From Pseudomonadota bacterium (GTDB lineage Bacteria > Pseudomonadota > Gammaproteobacteria > Burkholderiales > Gallionellaceae), in NCBI GenBank assembly GCA_021783855.1, contig JAJXTL010000027.1, positions 1 through 26,149 of the forward strand: 26,149 nucleotides of DNA, read 5' to 3'. Positions within the stretch are counted from its first letter, which is position 1. The number at the start of each line of letters is the position of its first letter. The notes beneath the pieces were generated by a model. The model worked only from the letters and a program-made list of their open reading frames with translations, had not been told where the DNA came from and did no database searches. The position numbers and the translations under genes were made by a program. Positions 9,406 through 17,103 of this stretch are shown here, one piece after another.

Positions 9406-9720
9406 ATGGGCAATCCTATGAAAATACGCGCCTCAGTGAAAGATGGCGTGACGGAAGTTAAAGTTTTGATGCAACACGTCATGGAAACCGGCTTGCGCAA
9501 GGAAGCGGACGGTACGGTGGTGCCGGCGTGGTACATCACGGATGTAAAGGCGCTGCATAAAGAAAAAGTCGTGTTGCTGGCACAGTTCGGACAATCGGTA
9601 TCGAAAAATCCATATCTGTCGTTTCGTTTCAAGGGCGGGGCTGTGGGCGATAAGATCACCATCAGCTGGGTGGATAACACGGGCGATACGCGCACCGACG
9701 AGACTGCAATCGCAGAATGA
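9406..9720 (+). CDS. soxZ: SoxZ, partner subunit of SoxY
   Basis: SoxZ has no signal peptide of its own and is exported as a complex with SoxY. The 104-residue length is normal. The order KIRASVKDGVTEVKVLMQH...METGLRKEADG, then VPAWYITDV and NPYLSFRFKGG is typical. AAGGAT precedes the ATG at 9406; an internal ATG five codons later (MKIRA) is an alternative start. Normally soxA follows soxZ, but here the next recognisable gene is soxB, about 220 nt later. Confidence 0.95.
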   Translation: MGNPMKIRASVKDGVTEVKVLMQHVMETGLRKEADGTVVPAWYITDVKALHKEKVVLLAQFGQSVSKNPYLSFRFKGGAVGDKITISWVDNTGDTRTDETAIAE

Positions 9721-9760
9721 GAAGCCTGACTGTTTAACTGTATTTACGGGCTTTTTGAGG

Positions 9761-9823
9761 ATGCTGACAGAAGCGCAAATCAAGGATCTGGTCGTTGCGG
9801 GGCAGGGAATCCCCCGTCAATAA
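9761..9823 (+). pseudogene. Possible remnant of a cytochrome c C-terminus
   Basis: A 20-codon ORF reading MLTEAQIKDLVVAGQGIPRQ. The first 11 residues resemble the C-terminal helix of class I cytochromes c (LTEAQIKDLVAYL-type), as in SoxX/SoxA-like proteins, which would be expected next to soxYZ. The frame upstream shows no CXXCH, and the tail after LVV is not cytochrome-like. It may be what remains of a deleted soxX/soxA-type gene, or chance. GAGG abuts the ATG directly, too close for good initiation. Confidence 0.25.
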
Positions 9824-9939
9824 ATAATGCGAGCTGTACCGGATCTGAGGAGGCGCGAATGCCGTTGTCTCGAATAAATCCGCTCCTTGAGAAATGCGTT
9901 TTCAGGCTATCTTGACTATATTATGCTAAGGATGTTTTC

Positions 9940-11664
9940 ATGGATATGAATCGCCGTGAGTTTTTGCAATTGCTGGCCATGGCTTCGGCCGGCGGTTTTC
10001 TGTTGAATAACAGTGAAAGTTATGCTGCGAGCGATGCGCAGCGCATGTACCAGCTGCCGCAACATGGCAATGTCAGTCTGCTGCATATTACGGACTGTCA
10101 TGCGCAATTGAATCCGATGTATTTTCGTGAACCGGAAATCAATCTTGGGGTGGGTGCCATGGCAGGCAAGCCGCCCCATCTGGTAGGCAACGCCCTGCTC
10201 AAGTATTACGGCGTCAAGCCGGGCACGCCTGAAGCGTACGCTTACAGCTGCCTGAATTTTACCGAGGCTGCGCGCAACTATGGCAAGGTGGGCGGTTTCG
10301 CACATCTGGCCACGCTGGTTAAGCAGGTACGCGCCCAGCGACCCGGCGCTCTGCTGCTGGACGGCGGAGATACCTGGCAGGGTACCGGGCAGGCGATGTG
10401 GAGCAAGGGCCAGGACATGGTCGATGCCACGCTGGAGTTGGGCGTGGATGTCATGACCATGCACTGGGAATGCACTTACGGCGCATCGCGTATCAAGGAA
10501 ATCGAAGAGGGCGCGTTCAAGGGAAAAATGGATATGGTCGCGCAGAACGTCAAGACGACCGACTTCGGCGATCAGGTATTCAAGCCCTACGTAATCAGGG
10601 AAATCAATGGCGTTCCGGTGGCTGTCATCGGCCAGGCATTTCCCTACAGCACCATCGCAAACCCGGGCTACTTTGTACCCGACTGGTCCTACGGAATACA
10701 GGAAGAGAATCTGCAACGCACGATAGACGAGGCGCGCAAGAAAGGCGCACAGGTCGTGGTGCTGCTGTCGCATAACGGCATGGATGTGGATCTCAAACTG
10801 GCATCGAGGGTCAGCGGTCTGGATGCAATTCTGGGTGGACATACGCATGATGGCATTCCGCTACCCATTCCTGTCAAAAACAGTGGCGGAACGACGCTGG
10901 TGACGAATGCCGGATCCAACGGCAAGTTTCTCGGTGTGCTGGATTTCGAGGTGAAAGCGGGTAGGGTGGTGGGCTTCCGTTACAAATTGCTGCCGGTATT
11001 CGCCAATTTGCTGGCGGCGGATAAAAACATGACTGCGCTGATGCAGAAGCACCGGGCGCCTTATGATAGTCAGCTTTCCGAAAAGCTGGCGACCACCGAA
11101 GGTCTGCTCTATCGCCGAGGCAACTTCAACGGCAGCTTCGATCAGGTGATACTGGATGCCTTGATGAAGGAAAAGGATGCGGAAATTGCCTTTTCTCCCG
11201 GTTTCAGGTGGGGTACTTCATTGCTGCCCGGGTCCATCATCACCATGGATGACCTGCTCAATCAGACGGCCATCACCTATCCGACTACAACCCTGACCAA
11301 TATGACGGGCGACCAGATCAAGACGGTGCTGGAAGATGTATGCGACAACCTGTTCAACCCCGATCCTTATTATCAGCAGGGCGGCGATATGGTGCGGGTA
11401 GGCGGGCTTGAATACACCTGCGAGCCGGGTGCTGCAATGGGAAAGCGCATACAGGATATGACGTTGAACGGCAAGCCGATTGATCCGGGTAAAATATACA
11501 AGGTGGCTGGCTGGGCGCCCGTCTCTGAAGCGGCGCGCGATAAAGGCGGCGAGCCGATATGGGATCTAGTGGCCCGTCATATGCGCTACGAAAAGGTCAT
11601 CAAAACGAGTATGCCCAACATGCCCAGGCTCAAGGGTGTGACAGGAAAACAAGGCATGGTTTGA
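9940..11664 (+). CDS. soxB: SoxB, thiosulfohydrolase
   Basis: SoxB is a periplasmic dimanganese hydrolase that releases sulfate from the sulfonate bound to SoxYZ. The protein has 574 residues with a Tat signal (MNRREFLQLL, Arg5-Arg6). Metal-site motifs of the 5'-nucleotidase/metallophosphatase fold are present: HITDCH (49-54), DGGDTWQG (141-148), MHWECTYG (174-181), LLSHNG (His278) and GGHTHDG (299-305). QQGGDM near the C-terminus is another conserved SoxB segment. AAGGAT precedes the ATG. The usual catalytic partners soxXA and soxCD are not in the window, so the full pathway must draw on genes elsewhere if it operates. Confidence 0.97.
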   Translation: MDMNRREFLQLLAMASAGGFLLNNSESYAASDAQRMYQLPQHGNVSLLHITDCHAQLNPMYFREPEINLGVGAMAGKPPHLVGNALLKYYGVKPGTPEAYAYSCLNFTEAARNYGKVGGFAHLATLVKQVRAQRPGALLLDGGDTWQGTGQAMWSKGQDMVDATLELGVDVMTMHWECTYGASRIKEIEEGAFKGKMDMVAQNVKTTDFGDQVFKPYVIREINGVPVAVIGQAFPYSTIANPGYFVPDWSYGIQEENLQRTIDEARKKGAQVVVLLSHNGMDVDLKLASRVSGLDAILGGHTHDGIPLPIPVKNSGGTTLVTNAGSNGKFLGVLDFEVKAGRVVGFRYKLLPVFANLLAADKNMTALMQKHRAPYDSQLSEKLATTEGLLYRRGNFNGSFDQVILDALMKEKDAEIAFSPGFRWGTSLLPGSIITMDDLLNQTAITYPTTTLTNMTGDQIKTVLEDVCDNLFNPDPYYQQGGDMVRVGGLEYTCEPGAAMGKRIQDMTLNGKPIDPGKIYKVAGWAPVSEAARDKGGEPIWDLVARHMRYEKVIKTSMPNMPRLKGVTGKQGMV

Positions 11665-11720
11665 AAATAAACGGGTATAGCGATTAGGCTATGTCATATT
11701 ATTTAAGCCGCAGTACCCGG

Positions 11721-11843
11721 GCGCCTTCGCTGCGTTCTCCCTCTCTTCAATCCTGATGAGACGACTAGCCAATCGACTAAGTCATCAGAAAACGATGACC
11801 AAGTCGCTGGTTATCTCCCGGAGGGGAGAGCGAAGCGAGGGGG
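11721..11843. repeat. Large nested inverted-repeat structure after soxB
   Basis: Imperfect outer arms at about 11721-11744 and 11821-11843 (roughly 17 of 20 core positions pair) enclose a perfect CTGATGA/TCATCAG pair (about 11753-11788) and a smaller ACCA...TGGT hairpin near 11800. There is no coding potential. It could be a dispersed repeat, an attenuator between soxB and the DUF302 gene, or a non-coding RNA. Confidence 0.45.
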
Positions 11844-11895
11844 CGAAGCTAGGCAAACGAAAAAAGCGAGTTTTAATTAACGGAAAGGATTAAAC

Positions 11896-12402
11896 ATGAA
11901 CTTATTACGCCTCATTTTTGCAGTGCTGCTGGCTCTGGCTTTGCAACCCGCGCTCGCCGATACGCCTGATCAGGGGATTGCTTATACGGATGTCAAGTTG
12001 CAAATCGCGCGCATACAGGTACAGGATAGCGTCAGCTTCGATGACGCGGTGGAATCGCTCAAGCTGCGCGCCAACCAGCACAATCTCAAATTCGTCGGCG
12101 TCAGCCAGATTTACAAGGAAATCGCGGCGCTGACCGGCAAGCCGGCAAAGCGTATGGAAATATTCAGTTTCTGCGACGGACTGACTGCCAACAAGATGCT
12201 GCAGGCTGATCCGCTGATGATCGCCTTTATGCCTTGCCGTATCGCCATACTGGAAGATGCGCAGGGAAAGCGCTGGGTGATCTCCATGATGATGGATCTC
12301 AAATTGATTCAGGCTATGCCGGAAGACTCGCGCAAGAGTGCCGAAGGCGTGATGGCATCGATGAAGGATATGATGGTGGCGGCAAGCAAGGGCGATCTCT
12401 GA
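11896..12402 (+). CDS. Periplasmic DUF302 family protein
   Basis: A 168-residue exported protein: signal peptide 1-21 ending in ALA, followed by a DUF302 domain. The typical core is MEIFSFCDGLTANKMLQADP followed by IAFMPCRIAILED (Cys93, Cys114). DUF302 proteins are often encoded beside sulfur-oxidation genes, and I infer an accessory role in periplasmic sulfur metabolism; the biochemical function is not established. AAAGGA precedes the ATG. It follows soxB after 231 nt that contain a large inverted-repeat structure, so it may be in the same operon or have its own promoter. Confidence 0.8.
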   Translation: MNLLRLIFAVLLALALQPALADTPDQGIAYTDVKLQIARIQVQDSVSFDDAVESLKLRANQHNLKFVGVSQIYKEIAALTGKPAKRMEIFSFCDGLTANKMLQADPLMIAFMPCRIAILEDAQGKRWVISMMMDLKLIQAMPEDSRKSAEGVMASMKDMMVAASKGDL

Positions 12403-12457
12403 ACGGCATCTGCGAAACATTCCTGATTTCTCTCTCTGTTTACTCTGCGACTGCGTA

Positions 12458-12487
12458 GCCGATATTTATCGGCGGGCAGTGTATAAT
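12458..12487 (+). promoter_or_regulatory. Putative pcnB promoter with palindromic operator
   Basis: A consensus -10 TATAAT lies at 12482-12487. The perfect palindrome GCCGATA-TT-TATCGGC (12458-12473) covers the position where a -35 box would lie, and no good -35 is present. This layout fits an activator or repressor site, but the palindrome could instead be a weak hairpin ending the DUF302 transcript. Confidence 0.4.
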
Positions 12488-12527
12488 CCGCGTGCGCGGT
12501 TTGCAGCGCCCATTTTTTAACATTTAG

Positions 12528-13886
12528 ATGATCAAAAAATTTCTTAAGCGGGTCTTTCGCAGGTCGGCAAAAGCTAAAACGGTCGGCAACGCACAGGTTA
12601 TCCCGTTTGCGCTGCACGGCGTTTCTCGCGAGCAAATCAGCTACGGCGCAAAACGCGTGACGGATGGCTTGCAGGCGGCAGGTTTTCAGGCTTACGTGGT
12701 GGGCGGGGCGGTGCGCGATTTGCTGCTGAATAAAACTCCCAAGGATTTCGACGTGGCAACGGATGCCACGCCGGAGGAAGTCAAGCGCGTGTTCAGGCGT
12801 TCACGCATCATCGGGCGGCGCTTTCGCCTGGTGCATGTGATGTTTGGCGAAGAGCTGGTCGAGGTTTCCACCTTCCGTCGCATGATAGAAACAGAGGATG
12901 CGCAGACCGATGAGCATGGTCGTCTGTTGCGTGACAACGAATTCGGCGATCAGGAGCAGGATGCGGCGCGCCGCGATTTCACCGCCAACGCCCTGTTCTA
13001 TGATCCCACCACTCAGGAAATCTTCGACTACCACCGTGGTTACGCAGATACCCGGGATGGTGTGCTGCGCATCATCGGCGACCCGCTGGTGCGTTATCGC
13101 GAAGATCCTGTGCGCATGCTGCGCGCGGTACGCCTGTCGGCCAAGCTGGGCATCGATCTGGATCCTGCCACGGCAGCCCCGATCGCCCAGATGAAATCGT
13201 TGCTGGATAACGTGCCTCAGGCGCGATTGCTGGACGAGGTGTTGAAGATGCTGTTGTCCGGCCATTCGGTCGAGTGCATACAACAGTTGCACAAGATGAA
13301 TCTGCATCAGGGTTTGCTGCCGCTGCTGGATGTGATCATGGAACAGCCCAAGGCTGAAAAATTCGTCATGCTGGCGTTGCGCAACACCGACGAACGTCTC
13401 AGTCTGGAGAAGTCGGTGTCCCCTGCCTTCCTGTTTGCGGCCCTGCTCTGGCATGAAGTGCTGGCAGCCTGGAACCTGTTGGTGGCGCAAGGCGAGCGCC
13501 CGGTAGGCGCGATGTATACGGCAATGGACGAGGTGCTGGCCCGTCAGAAAACCAAGCTGGCTATTCCGCACCGTCATGATGCGATCATGAAGGAGATATG
13601 GTTGCTGCAACAACGCTTTGAACAGCGTTCCGGTCAGCGCCCGTATCGTCTGCTGGAGCAGCCGCGTTTCAGAGCCGCATTTGATTTCCTGTTGTTGCGC
13701 TGTGCCAGCAACGAAGTGGATAACGAAGTCGGGCTGTGGTGGGATGAGTTTCAGGATGCCACTGATGCGCGGCGTCATGAAATGCTGCAACCGGAAGGCG
13801 CTGTCACGGCCAAAAAGCGTCGGCGCAAACCACGCAAAAAACCGGATTCCGCAACGGTAGGCCATATTGGCCAGGCAGTCGAGTGA
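12528..13886 (+). CDS. pcnB: Poly(A) polymerase I
   Basis: PcnB adds poly(A) tails to RNA 3' ends and promotes their decay. The 452-residue length is close to E. coli PAP I. The nucleotidyltransferase core is at residues about 57-75: VVGGAVRDLLL then DFDVATDA, with the metal-binding DxD. RRDFTANALFYD and EDPVRMLRAVRLSAKLG follow, as in the class II tRNA-nucleotidyltransferase/PAP family. The C-terminus is strongly basic (KKRRRKPRKKP), which is typical of PAP I and helps separate it from CCA-adding enzymes. No clear Shine-Dalgarno sequence precedes the ATG. Its stop overlaps the folK GTG start, so the two are translationally coupled. Confidence 0.94.
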   Translation: MIKKFLKRVFRRSAKAKTVGNAQVIPFALHGVSREQISYGAKRVTDGLQAAGFQAYVVGGAVRDLLLNKTPKDFDVATDATPEEVKRVFRRSRIIGRRFRLVHVMFGEELVEVSTFRRMIETEDAQTDEHGRLLRDNEFGDQEQDAARRDFTANALFYDPTTQEIFDYHRGYADTRDGVLRIIGDPLVRYREDPVRMLRAVRLSAKLGIDLDPATAAPIAQMKSLLDNVPQARLLDEVLKMLLSGHSVECIQQLHKMNLHQGLLPLLDVIMEQPKAEKFVMLALRNTDERLSLEKSVSPAFLFAALLWHEVLAAWNLLVAQGERPVGAMYTAMDEVLARQKTKLAIPHRHDAIMKEIWLLQQRFEQRSGQRPYRLLEQPRFRAAFDFLLLRCASNEVDNEVGLWWDEFQDATDARRHEMLQPEGAVTAKKRRRKPRKKPDSATVGHIGQAVE

Positions 13887-14371
13887 CGCAACACCTCTGT
13901 TTTATAGGGTTGGGCAGCAATCTAGGCGACTCGTGCGATCAGTTGCGGCAGGCCTTGTGTGATCTGGACCGATTGCCGGGCACACGCCTACTGGCGCAAT
14001 CTGCATTCTATCGCAGCGCGCCGGTAGGCTATCTGGATCAGCCGGATTTCGTCAATGCGGCGGCCAAAATCTCGACGAGCTTAACTCCGCTGCAACTGCT
14101 TGCCGAATTGTTGACCGTTGAGCGTAACCATGGTCGCGAGCGCACTTTTCCCAATGCGCCCCGTACGCTGGATCTGGATGTGCTGCTTTACGGAGACTTG
14201 CGGATAGATGAGCCTGCGCTGACGGTTCCGCATCCCCAGATGCATCTGCGCGCATTCGTGCTGCAACCGTTGCTGGAGATCGCGTCGGATTGTTTTATTC
14301 CTGCAATCGGTTCGGCGCAGCAGGCGATGCTGAACTGTCAGGATCAGGTTCTGGAAAAGCTGGAAAACTGA
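13883..14371 (+). CDS. folK: 2-amino-4-hydroxy-6-hydroxymethyldihydropteridine pyrophosphokinase
   Basis: FolK (HPPK) transfers pyrophosphate from ATP to the pterin in folate biosynthesis. The 162-residue length is normal. Motifs include FIGLGSNLGD near the N-terminus, SAFYRSAPVGYLDQPDFVNA, and the signature RTLDLDVLLYG with metal-binding aspartates, then VPHPQMHLRAFVLQPL. The start is GTG within GTGA, overlapping the pcnB stop by 4 nt. It stands in the common pcnB-folK-panB order. Identification is secure. Confidence 0.96.
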   Translation: MTQHLCFIGLGSNLGDSCDQLRQALCDLDRLPGTRLLAQSAFYRSAPVGYLDQPDFVNAAAKISTSLTPLQLLAELLTVERNHGRERTFPNAPRTLDLDVLLYGDLRIDEPALTVPHPQMHLRAFVLQPLLEIASDCFIPAIGSAQQAMLNCQDQVLEKLEN

Positions 14372-14427
14372 ATATTTAATTGATAATTGATAATTATTTT
14401 CCACTATCCGCTATCCACTATTAAAAC

Positions 14428-15219
14428 ATGCGAACTACATTGACTAAACTTAAAGCCATGCGGGATAAGGGCGAAAAAATCGCCATGCTGACCTGTTATG
14501 ACGCCAGTTTTGCTGCCTTGCTGGAGACGCAGGGCGTGGATGTGCTGCTGGTGGGAGACTCTCTCGGTATGGTGTTGCAGGGATTTGACAGCACGCTGCC
14601 GGTTACCCTTGATGACATGGCGTATCACACAGCCTGTGTTGCGCGAGGTGCCAAACTTGCTTTCATTCTCGCCGACATGCCGTTCGGCACTTTTCAGGTC
14701 AGCCCGCAACAGACTTTCGCCAACGCTGCGCGTTTGATGGTGGCCGGTGCGCAGATGGTCAAGATCGAGGGCGGGGCGCAGATGGCGGATAGCGTGCATT
14801 TTCTCACCACACGCGGCATCCCGGTGTGCGCCCACATCGGTCTGACTCCGCAGTCGGTACATCAGCTGGGCGGCTACAGGGTGCAGGGCAGAAGCACAGC
14901 CGACGCGCAGCGGCTGGTCGCGGATGCGCAGGCGTTACAACAGGCAGGAGCGGCAATGCTTTTGCTGGAGGCAGTGCCGGCAGCGCTTGCCGGCGAGATT
15001 ACGGCAGCACTTTCCATACCCACTATAGGCATAGGCGCGGGTGCGGCCTGTTCGGGTCAGGTGCTGGTATTGCACGACATGCTGGACATCTACCCAGGTA
15101 AAAAAGCGCGCTTCGTGAAGAACTACATGCAGGGCGCAACCTCCATCGCCGAAGCAGTGAGCCTGTATGTCGATGAGGTCAAACGTGGCAGTTTTCCGGC
15201 CGCCGAACACAGTTTTTAA
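14428..15219 (+). CDS. panB: 3-methyl-2-oxobutanoate hydroxymethyltransferase
   Basis: PanB makes ketopantoate, the first committed step of pantothenate synthesis. The protein has 263 residues. Motifs: [24 protein letters not shown] (Asp44 region, metal-binding), VKIEGG, and the C-terminal [20 protein letters not shown]. The ATG at 14428 lacks an evident Shine-Dalgarno sequence. The 56-nt gap from folK holds short AT-rich direct repeats (TTGATAA twice, CTATCC twice). panC, usually next to panB, lies about 4.2 kb further on beyond a minus-strand module. Confidence 0.97.
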   Translation: MRTTLTKLKAMRDKGEKIAMLTCYDASFAALLETQGVDVLLVGDSLGMVLQGFDSTLPVTLDDMAYHTACVARGAKLAFILADMPFGTFQVSPQQTFANAARLMVAGAQMVKIEGGAQMADSVHFLTTRGIPVCAHIGLTPQSVHQLGGYRVQGRSTADAQRLVADAQALQQAGAAMLLLEAVPAALAGEITAALSIPTIGIGAGAACSGQVLVLHDMLDIYPGKKARFVKNYMQGATSIAEAVSLYVDEVKRGSFPAAEHSF

Positions 15220-15258
15220 GGCGTTTAATCTGGATTGTTGGCATGTAAAAAACTGCCC

Positions 15259-15315
15259 AAATCCTCCGTCAGGCTGACGGTCGCCTTTCGAAGATACGAC
15301 ACGGAGAGGATTTTT
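15259..15315 (+). terminator. Possible panB terminator-like structure
   Basis: AAATCCTC (15259-15266) pairs with GAGGATTT (15306-15313), followed by two more T. Inside is a small CCGTC-AGGCT-GACGG hairpin (15266-15280). The long loop makes this a weak terminator candidate. Confidence 0.25.
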
Positions 15316-15375
15316 CTGGCTATCAATTGGCTGCAGCCGGACAGGAAAATTCTTGAGGTATAACCCGGCGAAGGC

Positions 15376-15409
15376 GAAAAACCCACAAGCCGATCGAGGG
15401 CTCATGGGT
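15376..15409 (-). terminator. Intrinsic terminator of the minus-strand DsrE/TsdA module
   Basis: Read on the minus strand, ACCCATGAGCC (15409-15399) pairs with GGCTTGTGGGT (15391-15381): an 11-bp stem with two G-U pairs and a 7-nt loop, followed directly by TTTTT. It lies 20 nt after the DsrE-family gene stop and so closes the three-gene minus-strand unit. Confidence 0.75.
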
Positions 15410-15428
15410 GTTGCCGATTTTCAGCAGC

Positions 15429-15938
15429 TTAGTTCATCGGATCGACTACATAATGCTTCTTGGATTGCAGGTAGGCCACTTCGGCAAATCCGGAAGGAAC
15501 AATATCCGCATCGGTTACGTGATAGAGACTGTGAAAATCCACGCCTTGTTCAAGCAGTGAGTTGTTGCACACTTCAAAGTGTACCCCTTTTCTTTTAAGC
15601 ATATCCACTTGTTCCTGGACCTTTTCGTCCGGATTTTTTAGCAAAGACAAACCCTTGGCATACATTACAACCGTCACTTCGAACTTGCCTTTCCACTCGT
15701 CGACCGCCTTAAGACCATTGGCGATGTTGCGCAGTTTCATGCCCTGAACGCCCTTGTCATCCGTGGACAGTGGAACAACCACTTTCAAAACACCGAAAGA
15801 TTCATGTTTGATGTCCGGCTTCACATAATTACTCTTGGCTTCCGCCGCAGCGGGAGCTGCGTCTTCTGCGAAGGCCGGGATGGCAAAACCCAATGATGAA
15901 GCGATTACCGTTAGTACTATTCTTTTACAAAACTGCAT
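15429..15938 (-). CDS. Exported DsrE/DsrF-like family protein
   Basis: A 169-residue protein with a signal peptide (1-24, ending AFA), then a DsrE-like domain. Visible family features are KVVVPLSTDDKGVQGMKLRNIANGL, VTVVMYAKGLSLL, a single cysteine in GVHFEVCNNSL (Cys124), and the closing IVPSGFAEVAYLQSKKHYVV. DsrE-fold proteins include sulfurtransferases that carry sulfur on a conserved cysteine; the exported subgroup is poorly characterised. CAGGAGA precedes the ATG. It is the last gene of the minus-strand module, 64 nt behind the binding-protein gene, with an intrinsic terminator behind it. A role in periplasmic sulfur handling alongside the thiosulfate dehydrogenase is inference. Confidence 0.82.
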   Translation of the reverse strand: MQFCKRIVLTVIASSLGFAIPAFAEDAAPAAAEAKSNYVKPDIKHESFGVLKVVVPLSTDDKGVQGMKLRNIANGLKAVDEWKGKFEVTVVMYAKGLSLLKNPDEKVQEQVDMLKRKGVHFEVCNNSLLEQGVDFHSLYHVTDADIVPSGFAEVAYLQSKKHYVVDPMN

Positions 15939-16002
15939 AGTGATCTCCTGGTTATAAAAGTCTTACTGTTCAAAAGGATGCCGAAAACTTGTTGCGGTAC
16001 AA

Positions 16003-17013
16003 CTATTCATCGAGATTGCTTTTCACGGCCTTGAATCCATATTGCTTGAAAATGGCAAGTCCAGCGGGTGAATTCAGAAAGTCTATCCATTTTTTCGCTG
16101 CAACCGGATTGGGCGCCCCCTTTACCACTGCTGCCGCATAGATGCCGGTCGCATTGTATTCATCGGGAATTGTCACGTGTGTGAGCGGGTTGCCGATTTT
16201 CTCCTCGAATATCGCCTCGGATTGCCAGGTGATTCCGGCATCTGCCTTCCCCTGCATCAGGAAAAGCGGCGATTGACGGTGATGGATATGGGTGAGCAGG
16301 GTTTCGCCGTTTTTGACCTTGGTTTCGTACACGGCTTTCACGAGTTCAGGGCCGCCCGCCTTGGCCAAACTGCTCTTGATCTGACGCCCGACCCCTTCAA
16401 ACTCAGGATTCGGCATCACCAGACGCACGCCCGGCTTGCCGAGATCGGTCAGTCCGGTAATGTGGGCAGGATTACCCTTGGGAACCATGATGGTCAGTGT
16501 GTTGGTCGCATAGCGTACGTTGGGCGCCACTGCATAGCCATCCTTGATCATGGCTTCGACTTTATTTACTCCTGCGGCATACACGTCAGCATGCACAGTC
16601 CAGGTCATGTTGCCTACCGTGATGGTGCCGCCCTTTTGAATTTGCCTGACTAGCAGTCCCGGCGGGATCGTTTCATAGTAAATTTTGCCCTTCAATTCAG
16701 GGTTCTGTTTTTCAAATTCAGCAACCAAAGGCGCCATGACAAAGAAATAATTGCCACCTACGAAAACCGACAAGCCGGGATTAATCGGATTGCCGTGGAA
16801 ATCAGGCAGGTTGTCAACTTCAGGGACGGTAAATTCAAGTCCTCTGGACTCGACCGGATTGTTTGCACCATGACTCCAGGGCGGGTAAACGCCCAGATCC
16901 GGTTCAGCGGCCAGCGCGCGCGTGAAGCCCGCGGTAGCCATGAGACCCGCCGCCAATACGGAAAACGCTGCGTATCTGCGAGTATCGTTGAGCATGGAAC
17001 GGAATAACATCAT
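16003..17013 (-). CDS. Periplasmic type 2 substrate-binding protein (orphan)
   Basis: A 336-residue exported protein with the fold signature of type 2 periplasmic binding proteins of the molybdate/sulfate/iron class. Examples are VFVGGNYFFVMAPLVAEFEK near the N-terminus, the hinge-like NTLTIMVPKGNP, LGKPGVRLVMPNPEFEGVG, GKADAGITWQSEA, and the C-terminal AKKWIDFLNSPAGLAIFKQYGF. The signal region contains DTRRYAAFSVLAAG, which could be a Tat signal. No permease or ATPase gene accompanies it. It sits between a TsdA-fusion gene and a DsrE-family gene, so it may bind a sulfur oxyanion or cofactor metal for that system; the ligand cannot be read from sequence. AAGGAG precedes the start; ATG codons at 17013 and 17010 are both possible. 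Confidence 0.82.
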   Translation of the reverse strand: MMLFRSMLNDTRRYAAFSVLAAGLMATAGFTRALAAEPDLGVYPPWSHGANNPVESRGLEFTVPEVDNLPDFHGNPINPGLSVFVGGNYFFVMAPLVAEFEKQNPELKGKIYYETIPPGLLVRQIQKGGTITVGNMTWTVHADVYAAGVNKVEAMIKDGYAVAPNVRYATNTLTIMVPKGNPAHITGLTDLGKPGVRLVMPNPEFEGVGRQIKSSLAKAGGPELVKAVYETKVKNGETLLTHIHHRQSPLFLMQGKADAGITWQSEAIFEEKIGNPLTHVTIPDEYNATGIYAAAVVKGAPNPVAAKKWIDFLNSPAGLAIFKQYGFKAVKSNLDE

Positions 17014-17103
17014 TAATAATCTCCTTGTAATAGTTAATGTATGGTTGGGCGTGCTTTTTAGCAGCTCACCGTATTTCCGGTTAAAGTCAGTCCGTGAGCG
17101 AGT

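Noticed and set aside
9916..10848. Long open frame on the minus strand opposite soxB
   Set aside because: Lies inside the well-supported soxB gene and has no recognisable domain.
12801..13865. Long open frame on the minus strand opposite pcnB
   Set aside because: Fully embedded in pcnB, with no ribosome-binding site or recognisable protein.
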